Assembly (NCBI GenBank): GCA_013824385.1
Contig: PNNU01000038.1
Location: 1-13,841 of the forward strand
Source of the DNA: Anaerolinea sp.
Lineage (GTDB): Bacteria > Chloroflexota > Anaerolineae > Anaerolineales > Anaerolineaceae
Direction: 5' to 3'
DNA: 13,841 nucleotides
A program made the position numbers and the translations under genes. The notes under the pieces were generated by a model. It was not told the DNA's origin. It searched no databases and saw nothing but the letters and a program-made list of their open reading frames with translations. Each line of letters opens with the position of its first letter. The stretch's first letter is position 1. Positions 6,067 to 13,841 of this stretch are shown one piece after another.

Positions 6067-8855
6067 ACTTTTTTGCTGCGTTCTAAAAAGTACCACAGAT
6101 AGCCAATCCCTCCGCCAACCAGACAGCCAAATAATACACCGAGCAAAATCAACCCGCTGCCGGTATTCATAATTCCATTGACAGCACCCGGTAAGCCAAT
6201 CACAAAATAGAAATAGACCACATAGCCGCCAAGAATTGACGCAAACGGGATGCGGGGATTCCAGGAGTATTTTTGTTTTCGCCAGCCCCACCAATATAAT
6301 ATAGAGGCTATTGAAAAAATAATAATAGTTGTAAGGAGCCAATCCCCGGCGGAGGGCATGCCTTGTTGATGATTCGATAACTTTTCGCTTTCGGGTGTCG
6401 CAAGCAAATCCATAGATACTGTGGCGGTTGCCATTCCTGTTGGTGCAATCGTCGGTTCAAACGATGTGATTTGACCACCTGCATCGGTTATCTCCAGGTT
6501 AAGTATCTGTGAGATTTGTGCCGGCTCAGCCGTGACCCGTATGTTAAATATTCCTAAATTTTGAATTCGATAAGTGGTTCTGGCAATCCCATTGGTGGTT
6601 TGTGCTTCGATTTGTTCAATAGAACCACTGGTTGATTTTGTATCAATCAGGAATCGAACAATCGTACCATCCGGAACCGGATTACCGTTATGATCTACAA
6701 TCACTCCAGTCCGCAGCGGAATGGTATCACCCACCTTGTAGGTTAGCGGCGGTTCAGTTGAACTGACTGGTGTTTCTGTGGACCCTACTTCCTCTTCTGG
6801 TTTTTCCACCATTAAGGGGATAATCTGGTCTGGACTAGGCGTCGTGGCTGCGATCAAATCGTACCCGATGCTGGTTAACGAGACCGGCAGTATGCCTGAT
6901 GGAACAATTTCCTGGAAAAGCATTCTGGCAGCTACATCCACGTAAACTGGGATTTTACTGTAGACAGCATAGTAAGCTGTGAACTTGGAAATATCCGTGG
7001 CATCCAAAAAATATGGGGCATTGAATGCGAACCCGATGATTTTCTTGTTTCTCGTCAACTCGGGTTGTTCAGAAAAAAAACGGTGAAAAATGATTGAGGC
7101 GTCAGAACTTTTTTGAAAATCTGTAAAAGAGATAACCAACCAACCTGCAGTCTGAATATCGTTTTTGAGGTTTTCAGGTGGGTTATTGTTGTCTAATAAT
7201 TGCAGTAGATTTTCGAAAGTATACGCGGATAAACGGTAACTCTCGACTTGTTCACCTGCGAGAGGACCGTATAATTTTTCAACAGCCGCACGGAACTTTT
7301 CTGCCAGGGAGATGCTTTGATTCATACAAGTGCTGCATTGCTGTTGGGCTATCGTATCCGAAATAAACACAACCCTTTCATTGCTTTGAGGAGGTTCAGG
7401 TAAGACACTATCCATATCTGAGAGGTCTGGACTGACCAAAGTGATGGATTGTCTGGCGATTTCAAAAACCTTTCCTTCGGATGTTCCGATCGAATCCAGG
7501 TTTTCAGAAGGAGTATTAATGTTTGATATGTTAAAGTTTGGATATAACTCATACTTAAGGGTTAAGACCCGTAGAACGGCTTCATCAACACGCTGTTGAA
7601 ACGCCGAATCTTCTGTGTATTTTAGTACAAAGAAATCATGAGTCCTGACAATTGTGGTATATGTATCCGTGTCACCAGTCGCTAAAATGTTGCCTGTGTA
7701 GAGCAAATCATTACCAGCCAGCAAGGCGCTTTTAATGACCTGTCGGGCATCAAAACCTGTATTCATTGGGTCAAAGAACTTACGCACAGCCGTACTGCCA
7801 AGATCATCACTAACGATGATACCGCCATTTTGCTGCCAGGTAGAGAATTCTGGAAGCCCCATGATTTGACCCAGCGCAGTGGAATCAAATGAAACCGGTC
7901 GCGTGGTTGCTCTGATATTTCCTTGAAAGCCTTGGTAGCGGATATGAGAAAGCAATAATCCATCAGTCACTTCTGCCGGATTATCATTTTGCCTGGTCAC
8001 AGCAAAAAATGGGGCTAGTTCAATTTGTTTTAATTGTTCCAGTGATTTCCTCACTGTAGCAACTTCATCTTCAGGCTGCCGGTCTGATCCACCGCTTCCT
8101 GGAAAATGTGTGGCAATTACTGCGATCTTGTTATTGCTACCTTCATGCACACCCTTTATGTATGCCTGCCCCATTTCAGCGACCCAGTAAGGGTCGCCGC
8201 CAAAAGTGCGTACACCCAGGTCTTCGCTTGTGTCATTTTTAACGACATCCAAAACATCCAATGAGGGACCAAACAGCAGGTTGACCCCTAAGGCACTTAA
8301 TTCCTCACCAAGGATCGTGCCGACCGTTCCAGCATTCTCGGGTTTCCAGGTCGCCCCGATAGCCATTTCGTTGGGTAAGGCCGTCATGCCGTTGATTAGT
8401 TGATCAAAGGGAGCAAGATCCCCTTCTTGAGAGAGCCCGATCAGTAAAGGGACGTAGTTAATTGGGTTTGAATCTGCGACTGCAGGAATGGTGCTTCCAA
8501 CCTGTGTGTAATCCCAATTTGTTTGCTGTAAGGCTTTGATCATCGTGTGTGCTGCCGAGATAGTGTCTTCAGGCCCGACAAAATTATCGTTGTCTGCTCG
8601 CAGCACCACTCCCCCAACGTGCTGCTGGGTGATCAATTTGAAAATATTACTGTTTTGATCTGTTGCTGTTCCATTAAATGTAACCAGAAATAATTGACCA
8701 ACTTTTTCAGCCGGACTCATCTTTGCCAGGATTGTTGAAGCCTTCACCCGCGCATCCAATTCTTGTGACTGCGGTGCAGCATTTGAGATGCCTTGCGGGA
8801 TTACAAAGCTGAGTACCAGCAGAAAAATGACGCTCATTCTGATTACTTTACTCAT
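6063..8855 (-). CDS. Exported, membrane-anchored glycoside hydrolase family 3 protein (beta-N-acetylhexosaminidase-like)
   Basis: This 930-residue protein is taken from the ATG at 8855, which has AGGA 9 nt upstream and opens directly into a signal peptide (about 1-27, ending near SNAAPQ). A GTG at 8900 would add 15 unlikely residues. The GH3 N-terminal TIM barrel (about 40-435) includes MSPAEKVGQLFLVTF and VPLLIGLSQEG. The nucleophile region IVSDDLG (Asp350/Asp351) is present. The acid/base loop reads THFPGSGGSDRQ (249-260), whereas NagZ-type enzymes have KHFPGHG followed by D-S/T-H; both the Lys and the catalytic His seem replaced. About 465-670 resemble the GH3 C-terminal domain, with a CSTC Cys pair at 507-510. 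A Ser/Thr/Pro/Glu-rich linker, an Ig-like (Big-1-type) domain at about 700-792, and three hydrophobic helices (about 839-858, 871-890, 900-923) follow. It probably faces the outside of the membrane and acts on, or only binds, cell-wall or other GlcNAc glycans. Confidence 0.88.
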   Translation of the reverse strand: MSKVIRMSVIFLLVLSFVIPQGISNAAPQSQELDARVKASTILAKMSPAEKVGQLFLVTFNGTATDQNSNIFKLITQQHVGGVVLRADNDNFVGPEDTISAAHTMIKALQQTNWDYTQVGSTIPAVADSNPINYVPLLIGLSQEGDLAPFDQLINGMTALPNEMAIGATWKPENAGTVGTILGEELSALGVNLLFGPSLDVLDVVKNDTSEDLGVRTFGGDPYWVAEMGQAYIKGVHEGSNNKIAVIATHFPGSGGSDRQPEDEVATVRKSLEQLKQIELAPFFAVTRQNDNPAEVTDGLLLSHIRYQGFQGNIRATTRPVSFDSTALGQIMGLPEFSTWQQNGGIIVSDDLGSTAVRKFFDPMNTGFDARQVIKSALLAGNDLLYTGNILATGDTDTYTTIVRTHDFFVLKYTEDSAFQQRVDEAVLRVLTLKYELYPNFNISNINTPSENLDSIGTSEGKVFEIARQSITLVSPDLSDMDSVLPEPPQSNERVVFISDTIAQQQCSTCMNQSISLAEKFRAAVEKLYGPLAGEQVESYRLSAYTFENLLQLLDNNNPPENLKNDIQTAGWLVISFTDFQKSSDASIIFHRFFSEQPELTRNKKIIGFAFNAPYFLDATDISKFTAYYAVYSKIPVYVDVAARMLFQEIVPSGILPVSLTSIGYDLIAATTPSPDQIIPLMVEKPEEEVGSTETPVSSTEPPLTYKVGDTIPLRTGVIVDHNGNPVPDGTIVRFLIDTKSTSGSIEQIEAQTTNGIARTTYRIQNLGIFNIRVTAEPAQISQILNLEITDAGGQITSFEPTIAPTGMATATVSMDLLATPESEKLSNHQQGMPSAGDWLLTTIIIFSIASILYWWGWRKQKYSWNPRIPFASILGGYVVYFYFVIGLPGAVNGIMNTGSGLILLGVLFGCLVGGGIGYLWYFLERSKKV

Positions 8856-8864
8856 TACACCTAT

Positions 8865-8868
8865 TCCT
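8865..8868 (-). promoter_or_regulatory. Ribosome binding site supporting the GH3 start at 8855
   Basis: On the minus strand AGGA lies 9 nt before the ATG at 8855. The upstream in-frame GTG at 8900 has no comparable site. The 82-base gap between this gene and the upstream phosphodiesterase gene (8856-8937) shows no convincing promoter or terminator, so read-through from upstream is possible. Confidence 0.55.
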
Positions 8869-8937
8869 GACCAAAATGGATTAACTGAATCACAATCCAC
8901 ATTCTTGGGTTTTCCATGAATTCAATTGTTGCTAACT

Positions 8938-9687
8938 TTAAGAAGTAGCCATTATTTTTCTGGCTTTTTGCGGATCATCGGTAAAAATACCGTCTACGTG
9001 CATTGCCAACATGTGCTTGATATCTTGATCTGCGTTTACCGTCCACACATGCACCCGGCGATGCCGCCGGTGTTCCATACGCACATAGAGTGGTTCCACA
9101 TCGGCGAGGTACGGGTGGATGATAGCCGGAGAGACATGAGTCAGGAAAACACTTCTTGATAACATTCCCCCAAGACCTCCCAGGCAAAGTAATGCCACCG
9201 GTGAATCGGGCAAAAGTTCTTTCATCATCTTTAGGTTTTTTGGAATGAAGGATGAAAACAAAACCCGCTCTTGCATGTTCTGCCGCTTAACAACTTCAGC
9301 AACTTTTGCGATGAGATCATCATTGGGTGAACTATAGTTAGTCAATTCAACATTGACCAGCACTTTTTTGCCCACAGCTTCAAATACTTCTTCCAGAGTG
9401 GGGATTTTCTCGCCGGCATAATTGGAGTTAAATTTTGATCCAGCGTCCAGGGTTTTCAACTCAGCCAGGGTATGCTCATTCACCTTACCAGTACCGTTGG
9501 TGGTACGCTCAAGCGTTGGATCATGAATCACCATGACCACACCGTCTTTGGATAGTTTGGCATCCAATTCAACAGCATCTGCTTGATGCTTCACGGCCAG
9601 CTCAAAGGAAGAAATCGTATTTTCAGGAGCGAGTGCACACGCTCCCCTATGAGCAAAAATTACTGTATTGGTATAGTTTTTAAACAT
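8938..9687 (-). CDS. Glycerophosphodiester phosphodiesterase
   Basis: This 249-residue cytosolic GDPD-family TIM-barrel enzyme hydrolyses glycerophosphodiesters from phospholipid turnover to glycerol 3-phosphate plus an alcohol. Visible motifs are AHRG (His13, Arg14), PENT (Glu22), VELDAKLSKDGVVMVIHD (Glu40, Asp42, catalytic His55), LERTTNGTG, NVELT (Glu114) and the C-terminal VDGIFTDDP. All expected metal and catalytic residues are present. The length is normal for the bacterial family. There is no signal peptide, unlike periplasmic GlpQ. The start is placed at the ATG at 9687, 1 nt after the ATPase stop, because the family begins just before the HRG motif; a start at 9726 would add 13 residues that overlap the upstream gene. 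The lack of a clear ribosome site and the 1-nt spacing suggest translational coupling. A basic patch, MEHRRHRRVHV, lies near the C-terminus. Confidence 0.93.
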   Translation of the reverse strand: MFKNYTNTVIFAHRGACALAPENTISSFELAVKHQADAVELDAKLSKDGVVMVIHDPTLERTTNGTGKVNEHTLAELKTLDAGSKFNSNYAGEKIPTLEEVFEAVGKKVLVNVELTNYSSPNDDLIAKVAEVVKRQNMQERVLFSSFIPKNLKMMKELLPDSPVALLCLGGLGGMLSRSVFLTHVSPAIIHPYLADVEPLYVRMEHRRHRRVHVWTVNADQDIKHMLAMHVDGIFTDDPQKARKIMATS

Positions 9688-9688
9688 T

Positions 9689-11032
9689 TCACAACTCGAC
9701 AAAATAGGATTCAGCCGCCTTGTCAATCATTTCTTTTGACATGACCGGTTCGACTGCCAAATAATGGGCAATATCCAAAATCTGATCGCATAAATCGCGC
9801 GGATGCGAAGCCCGTAATTTTCTTGCTGGTTTGATATACCATTCCTGTAAAAGATAAGCCAACACTTCATCAGAATAATGAATATTCTTGGCTGTGGCGA
9901 CTTTTTTAAATATATCCCGGTATTCTTCATAACTGGGATCGACAATCTCAATCTTGTGCCGCAGACGCCGCAAAAAAGCCTCATCCACCAGATCGCGCGG
10001 TGGAAGATTGGTGGAAAAAATCACCAATACATCAAAAGGCACTTCGATTTTTCGGCCGGTATGCAATGACATATAATCAATGCGATTTTCCAAAGGTACG
10101 ATCCAACGATTCAAGAGATCGCGGGGTCTCACCTGTTGTCTGCCAAAATCATCGATGAGCAAAATGCCGCCATTTGCTTTTACTTGAATGGGCGCTTCAT
10201 AAAATTTAAGCGTATCGTTAAAAACAAGATCAAGACCGGCTAAAGTTAATTCACCGCCAACCATGATGAAGGGTCTGCAAATCTTCACCCAGCGGACATC
10301 CTTGCGCATACCGCCACGGTTGTTTTGAGCGGTTGAATCTTCTTCAGGAGCCAGTTTATGGTTGGTCGAATCAAATAATGTGATTACTTGACCGTCACTA
10401 AATAGTGAATATGGAATATAGATGGTCTGCGCAAGAATCAGGTTACCTATGGCGCGTGCCACACTGGTCTTGCCGTTGCCGGGTGCCCCATAGATAAAAA
10501 TGGATGTACCTGAATTGACTGCTGGTCCAAGTTTTTGAAAGGTGCTTTCACCAAAAGTTAGGTCGCCTAAAACCTGGTGCATATTTCGGTTATTAACTTG
10601 AACGCGTTCACGGCTTTGATGACGGATCGCATCATTGTAAACTTCGAGCGGTACAGGAGCCGGACCGGCATATTGGCAGCGATCCAACGCTTCTCGTGCT
10701 CGGATGATGCCTGCCCCTGTAATAGCATACAAATAAGCGCTTTCTCCCAATCCCATTTGAGAGGAACGCACTTCAATCATTTTATCGCGCTTCAAGCCTT
10801 CCAGAATTTGATCTACTATACCAGCAAAAGGTAAAGCCAGCGCTTCAGCAATTTTTAATCCGGTCAAATAGCCTTGAAAATAGATAATTTTTAAGGCTAA
10901 ATCTTGAAGCCACAATAAGCCTAGACCTGTATCTTCCACTTTGTTAATAGGAAGCGGAGTAAACACACCGGGTAAGGGGTTTGTCGTTTTTGCAGGGCGT
11001 ATCTGCGGTATTGTGGCGGATTGATCACTCAT
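9689..11032 (-). CDS. AAA+ ATPase with N-terminal winged-helix-like domain
   Basis: This 447-residue cytosolic ATPase begins at an ATG with a very strong ribosome site (GGGAGGG, 11042-11048) 9 nt upstream. Residues about 38-125 look like a winged-helix segment: helices KIIYFQGYLTGLKIAEALAL and IVDQILEGLKRDKMIEV, then a YLYAITGAGIIRAREAL wing. The AAA+ core has Walker A GAPGNGKTS (182-190), Walker B LLIDDFG (291-297, with Asp-Asp rather than Asp-Glu), sensor 1 STN (Asn342) and a likely arginine-finger region FLRRLRHK (352-359). A helical lid follows, ending around 440. The second acidic Walker B position being Asp may slow hydrolysis but is not unusual for this type. I recognise a family of uncharacterised bacterial ATPases rather than a named member (not MoxR, DnaC or Clp). 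Partner and substrate are unknown. The stop is 1 nt from the phosphodiesterase start. Confidence 0.88.
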   Translation of the reverse strand: MSDQSATIPQIRPAKTTNPLPGVFTPLPINKVEDTGLGLLWLQDLALKIIYFQGYLTGLKIAEALALPFAGIVDQILEGLKRDKMIEVRSSQMGLGESAYLYAITGAGIIRAREALDRCQYAGPAPVPLEVYNDAIRHQSRERVQVNNRNMHQVLGDLTFGESTFQKLGPAVNSGTSIFIYGAPGNGKTSVARAIGNLILAQTIYIPYSLFSDGQVITLFDSTNHKLAPEEDSTAQNNRGGMRKDVRWVKICRPFIMVGGELTLAGLDLVFNDTLKFYEAPIQVKANGGILLIDDFGRQQVRPRDLLNRWIVPLENRIDYMSLHTGRKIEVPFDVLVIFSTNLPPRDLVDEAFLRRLRHKIEIVDPSYEEYRDIFKKVATAKNIHYSDEVLAYLLQEWYIKPARKLRASHPRDLCDQILDIAHYLAVEPVMSKEMIDKAAESYFVEL

Positions 11033-11078
11033 AATTTGGAACCCTCCCGTATACCAATAAACTGTTCGGATAAAAATA

Positions 11079-11087
11079 ATTATAGCA
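11079..11087 (-). promoter_or_regulatory. Extended -10 promoter for the ATPase-GDPD genes
   Basis: On the minus strand TGCTATAAT fits TGnTATAAT. It lies in the 62-base gap between the permease stop (11095) and the ATPase start (11032). The start site would be near 11072, giving a leader of about 40 nt. No -35 match is evident. It would let the ATPase and phosphodiesterase be expressed independently of recJ and the permease. Confidence 0.55.
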
Positions 11088-11094
11088 TGTCAGG

Positions 11095-12000
11095 TCAGAA
11101 GGGTTTGGGCTGTTTCTTCAATTGGATTTGCACCAACATAGCTCCAGCCAGCGCCAGTATCAGGCCAATGATCCCAAGTGGACTTTGTTTCTCGCCCAAA
11201 AAGATCCAGGCCAGGATGGACACGTACACCAGCATGGTGTTATTCAGAATGGTCGTTTCAGTGGCGAGAAGGGTTTGCTGCGTATAATTCCAGATCGTAA
11301 AACAGACCGCCGTGTTGATCACCGCAAGTATCACAATAATCCAAATACTTTGTGAAGATAACGCGGGCATTCCCTGCCAGAGAATGCCGGTCGCCAGCAT
11401 CAACACCGACCCGATGGTCATGCTGATGCCTGTAATAATGATGGGATGAATGCTGGCCTTGCGGTTAACTTCGCGGCCAATGATTGAACCTACTGAATTA
11501 CCGAGAAGACAAAGCACAGCAAAAAACCAGCCAAGCCAATGGCCTTGCAAGTGATTGCTGGCAGGGTTGAAGTAAATGACTACTCCGGCCAGGTTGAGCA
11601 GCACGCCAATCCACTGCAGCCAGTTCAATTTTTCTTTGATCGTGATGCTTGATACGATCGCGACAAACAAGGCGCTAAGATTTAAGATTAGGCTGACTGT
11701 TACAGAAGGCAGATAAGCCAAGCCGAGATACTGTCCACCCTGGCCAACAGTATAGAGTACAACCCCAAGCGCCACCATTGCAACCCAATGTCGCCCGGTT
11801 AAACGCTTGATCTGGTCTCTGATGTCTTTCTTCAACAAAAGCGGAAAAAACAACAAGGACGCCAGCATATACCTCAAACCGGCAAATGTCATGGCTGGAA
11901 TATCATCCAGACCAATCTTGATTAACACCCATGAGGTGGACCAGATGATCGTCACCAGTACAGCCAGTAATATTGCCTTGATGCGGGAAGGTTTTTTCAT
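11095..12000 (-). CDS. EamA/DMT superfamily transporter (RhaT/YdcZ-like permease)
   Basis: This 301-residue inner-membrane protein has about ten hydrophobic helices in two EamA repeats, roughly 8-145 and 155-293. Typical features are the first helix with TIIWSTSWVLIKIGL, the GLRYMLASLLFFPLLL segment, the repeat-ending SALFVAIVSSITIKEKLNWLQWIGVLLNLAGVVI, and its second copy NNTMLVYVSILAWIFLGEKQSPLGIIGLILALAGAML. Family members export or import amino acids, nucleotides, sugars or other small metabolites; the substrate cannot be read from sequence. The length is standard. The ATG at 12000 lies 15 nt after the recJ stop with only weak ribosome-site similarity, suggesting translation coupled to recJ on one transcript. 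Confidence 0.93.
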   Translation of the reverse strand: MKKPSRIKAILLAVLVTIIWSTSWVLIKIGLDDIPAMTFAGLRYMLASLLFFPLLLKKDIRDQIKRLTGRHWVAMVALGVVLYTVGQGGQYLGLAYLPSVTVSLILNLSALFVAIVSSITIKEKLNWLQWIGVLLNLAGVVIYFNPASNHLQGHWLGWFFAVLCLLGNSVGSIIGREVNRKASIHPIIITGISMTIGSVLMLATGILWQGMPALSSQSIWIIVILAVINTAVCFTIWNYTQQTLLATETTILNNTMLVYVSILAWIFLGEKQSPLGIIGLILALAGAMLVQIQLKKQPKPF

Positions 12001-12015
12001 TGATTAATGGTCAGA

Positions 12016-13767
12016 TCATTCTGAAGGGTGCATATCCCGAATGTTGATCTGTTGGGTTTCTTTCTCAAAATATCGGTTGATCTCGATGGAATAAACAATA
12101 TCAAAGCGTGATTTGGAATCCTTCCAGACGTTATACCAATGCGCCTGGTTGAAGGCCACAGCTTGATTGATGGGAGAACCTTCTATCACACATCTCAAAT
12201 GGGTTGATTCCTTGCCCATTGTTTTCATATCCGAGAATTTCACATTCCTGGCCACAAACGCCGCGGAAGGATTGCTCATGCCCGTAGGCTGCAAAGACTC
12301 AAGATCGCGATAAATTCCTGGGGTAATCTCCCCCACAGGTACTTCACAATCTACTCTGATCATTTGTTTTAATTCTTGCTGCCCGAGTTGCCGATCGGCA
12401 ATCCCGGATAATTTCGTCACCAGTTCAGACAGGTTTTCAATCTTGACTGTGAAACCAGCTGCCATGGCGTGTCCGCCGTGCCTTACCAACAGATCAGAAC
12501 ACTCGTCCAAGGCTTCGGTAATATGAAACTCGGGGATGCTGCGGCAGGAAGCCCGGCAGTAGTCTTTTTCGACCACGCCGGCAATGGCAGGACGGTAATA
12601 ATACTCTGTCAATTTTGCAGCCACCAACCCAACAATGCCGGGATATATATCTTCACCCGGTAGATAGCCATTTGTTCTGACATTCGGTTCATCTTCGCTG
12701 GGTACTTTGAAAAAAGCAGGAATCAAATTTAGGTTGGAATCTTCACCGATGCTGTCTTTAGCACAATCCTGGGCAGCTTTGGTCGCCTTCTGCCGTTCAT
12801 TATTCTGGTTGTCCAATTCCTGGGCCAGTAAACCAGCCTTGGCGATGGAGTCGGTAACCAATATATCGTAGGCTTTTAAAGCGGAATCCATCCTGCCAGC
12901 CGCGTTTAATCGCGGTCCGAGGATGAACCCGATATCAGTGGCTGTGATGCGATTGACTTCTTTGGCAGCGGCTCCCGCCAGTGCCTTGATGCCAATACGG
13001 TTTCCCATTCTGATCTGGTTGATTCCCCGTCTTACCAGGGTTCGGTTCTCACCGGTGAGCGGAACAATATCTGCCACCGTACCGAGTGCGACCAAATCCA
13101 AAAAGTCATCCGCAGTCCAATCCCCTGCCGAACGCCGTAGGAACAAAGCCTGGGCGATCTTGTAAGCAAGTCCGACACCGGCCAAGTCCTTATACGGAAA
13201 GGGATCACCCTCCCGTTTTGGACACACTATGGCGTAAGCTTGAGGCAGATCATCCTTGGGATGGTGATGGTCGCTGATGATCAGGTCAATCCCCTGCAAC
13301 TTGGCATGGTCAGCTTCTCGCGGCGAACGGATGCCGCAATCCACGGTAAGGATTACCTTCGCCCCTGAATCCGCCAGCATGCTGATTGATTCATTGTTGA
13401 GGCCGTACCCTTCGTCAAACCGGTTGGGAATGAAGCGGAAAACGTTAGCGTCCAACTTTTGCAGCACCTGCACCATCAAGGCAGTGGCGGAAACTCCGTC
13501 TACATCATAATCACCGTAGACAACAATGCCCTCGTGCTGATCAATCGCCTGGAGCAGGCGGTCAACAGTTCTATCCATATCCAGCAGCAAAAATGGATCG
13601 TGGATTGGAGCGGAAGCGTTGAGATAATTGGATGCAGCTTCCACATCCGCGATTCCACGGTTAAACAGAATCTGCCGTATATATTTAGGAAAGTCCTGAA
13701 ATTGAATGTCAATTTCGGGAGGAATAACGGGATAAACCCACCATTTTTTTTGCTGCGTTGAAGGCAT
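12016..13767 (-). CDS. recJ: Single-stranded-DNA-specific 5'-3' exonuclease RecJ
   Basis: RecJ degrades single-stranded DNA from the 5' end in recombination and mismatch or base-excision repair, using divalent metal. The 583 residues match the usual length. The DHH domain holds YGDYDVDG (Asp86, Asp88, Asp90), TVDCG (Asp143), SDHHHP (Asp166, His167, His168) and DLVALGTVADIVP (Asp224, Asp233). GPRLNAAGRMD (284-294) follows, then the DHHA1 domain with YPGIVGLVAAKL, RSIPEFHITEAL and HGGHAMAAGF (430-439), and a C-terminal OB-like domain. All metal ligands appear present. A short acidic, loop-like stretch (about 343-372) precedes the DHHA1 strand. The start ATG has AGGAA (13774-13778) 6 nt upstream. 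It follows the end of another minus-strand frame by 14 nt and precedes the permease by 15 nt, suggesting an operon. Confidence 0.96.
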   Translation of the reverse strand: MPSTQQKKWWVYPVIPPEIDIQFQDFPKYIRQILFNRGIADVEAASNYLNASAPIHDPFLLLDMDRTVDRLLQAIDQHEGIVVYGDYDVDGVSATALMVQVLQKLDANVFRFIPNRFDEGYGLNNESISMLADSGAKVILTVDCGIRSPREADHAKLQGIDLIISDHHHPKDDLPQAYAIVCPKREGDPFPYKDLAGVGLAYKIAQALFLRRSAGDWTADDFLDLVALGTVADIVPLTGENRTLVRRGINQIRMGNRIGIKALAGAAAKEVNRITATDIGFILGPRLNAAGRMDSALKAYDILVTDSIAKAGLLAQELDNQNNERQKATKAAQDCAKDSIGEDSNLNLIPAFFKVPSEDEPNVRTNGYLPGEDIYPGIVGLVAAKLTEYYYRPAIAGVVEKDYCRASCRSIPEFHITEALDECSDLLVRHGGHAMAAGFTVKIENLSELVTKLSGIADRQLGQQELKQMIRVDCEVPVGEITPGIYRDLESLQPTGMSNPSAAFVARNVKFSDMKTMGKESTHLRCVIEGSPINQAVAFNQAHWYNVWKDSKSRFDIVYSIEINRYFEKETQQINIRDMHPSE

Positions 13768-13781
13768 CAGTTGTTCCTGCT

Positions 13782-13841
13782 TTACTCATCAAGATAAAAA
13801 CGAGGTACACGATCCATCAAGCCGCAAATCACTTCATAATT
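13782..13841 (-). CDS. C-terminal tail of an unidentified upstream gene (partial)
   Basis: Reading the minus strand in from the window edge gives 19 open codons ending NYEVICGLMDRVPRFYLDE and a TAA at 13782-13784, 14 nt before the recJ start. The composition looks like real protein and the spacing suits an operon, but 19 codons are too few to name a family. The remainder lies beyond base 13841. It could also be a chance open frame. Confidence 0.45.
   Translation of the reverse strand, partial: NYEVICGLMDRVPRFYLDE

Noticed and set aside
8856..8900. GTG start at 8900 for the GH3 protein.
   Set aside because: No ribosome site, and it puts 15 residues ahead of a normal signal peptide that starts well at 8855.
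8926..9159. Plus-strand open frame opposite the phosphodiesterase gene.
   Set aside because: It is antisense to a fully conserved enzyme and shows no independent coding signal.
9688..9726. Upstream start at 9726 for the phosphodiesterase.
   Set aside because: It overlaps the ATPase end and adds residues not typical of the family; the ATG at 9687 fits the HRG motif distance.
1..13841. Search for tRNA, rRNA, insertion sequences, CRISPR arrays and phage genes.
   Set aside because: No cloverleaf-like, rRNA-like, transposase-like or regularly spaced repeat sequence was seen by eye.

Overview
The window looks like chromosomal DNA from a Chloroflexota bacterium, most likely class Anaerolineae. This rests on the combination of a CpXC-domain protein, a GAF-PAS histidine kinase, an FHA/winged-helix regulator next to a Ser/Thr kinase, a membrane-anchored GH3 protein and a winged-helix AAA+ ATPase. 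No database search was possible, so the taxonomy is inference. Gene density is very high: there is no gene-free stretch over about 100 bases, and I see no RNA gene, transposon, phage gene or CRISPR array.

Left part, plus strand (1-4192): the 3' part of a class III PLP aminotransferase is followed 6 nt later by a soluble orphan histidine kinase, so the two are probably co-transcribed. A CpXC-domain protein with a long helical tail then follows. It has its own extended -10 promoter, which sits inside a conspicuous inverted repeat. A perfect 20-bp inverted repeat (4219-4259) closes this unit and separates it from the convergent FHA gene.

Centre (4287-6066): an FHA-winged-helix regulator (minus) and a tail-anchored Ser/Thr protein kinase (plus) diverge from an intergenic region of about 80 bases that carries a clear sigma70-like promoter and a 16-bp dyad. 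This is the best candidate for a little-described system. The pair suggests a phosphothreonine-controlled transcription factor and its kinase, comparable in logic to mycobacterial PknH/EmbR but with the domain order reversed and no BTAD domain.

Right part, all minus strand (6063-13841): read in transcription order, there is the tail of an unidentified gene, then recJ, an EamA/DMT permease, a winged-helix AAA+ ATPase (with its own promoter), a glycerophosphodiester phosphodiesterase whose start lies 1 nt after the ATPase stop, and a large exported GH3-family protein with an Ig-like domain and three C-terminal membrane helices. The GH3 protein departs from the canonical NagZ acid/base loop. Its gene overlaps the convergent kinase gene by 4 nt.

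Most genes are ordinary housekeeping or signalling functions. The more unusual points are the FHA-wHTH/kinase pair, the GH3 catalytic-loop change with its membrane-tethered architecture, the uncharacterised CpXC helical protein, and the two promoter dyads.
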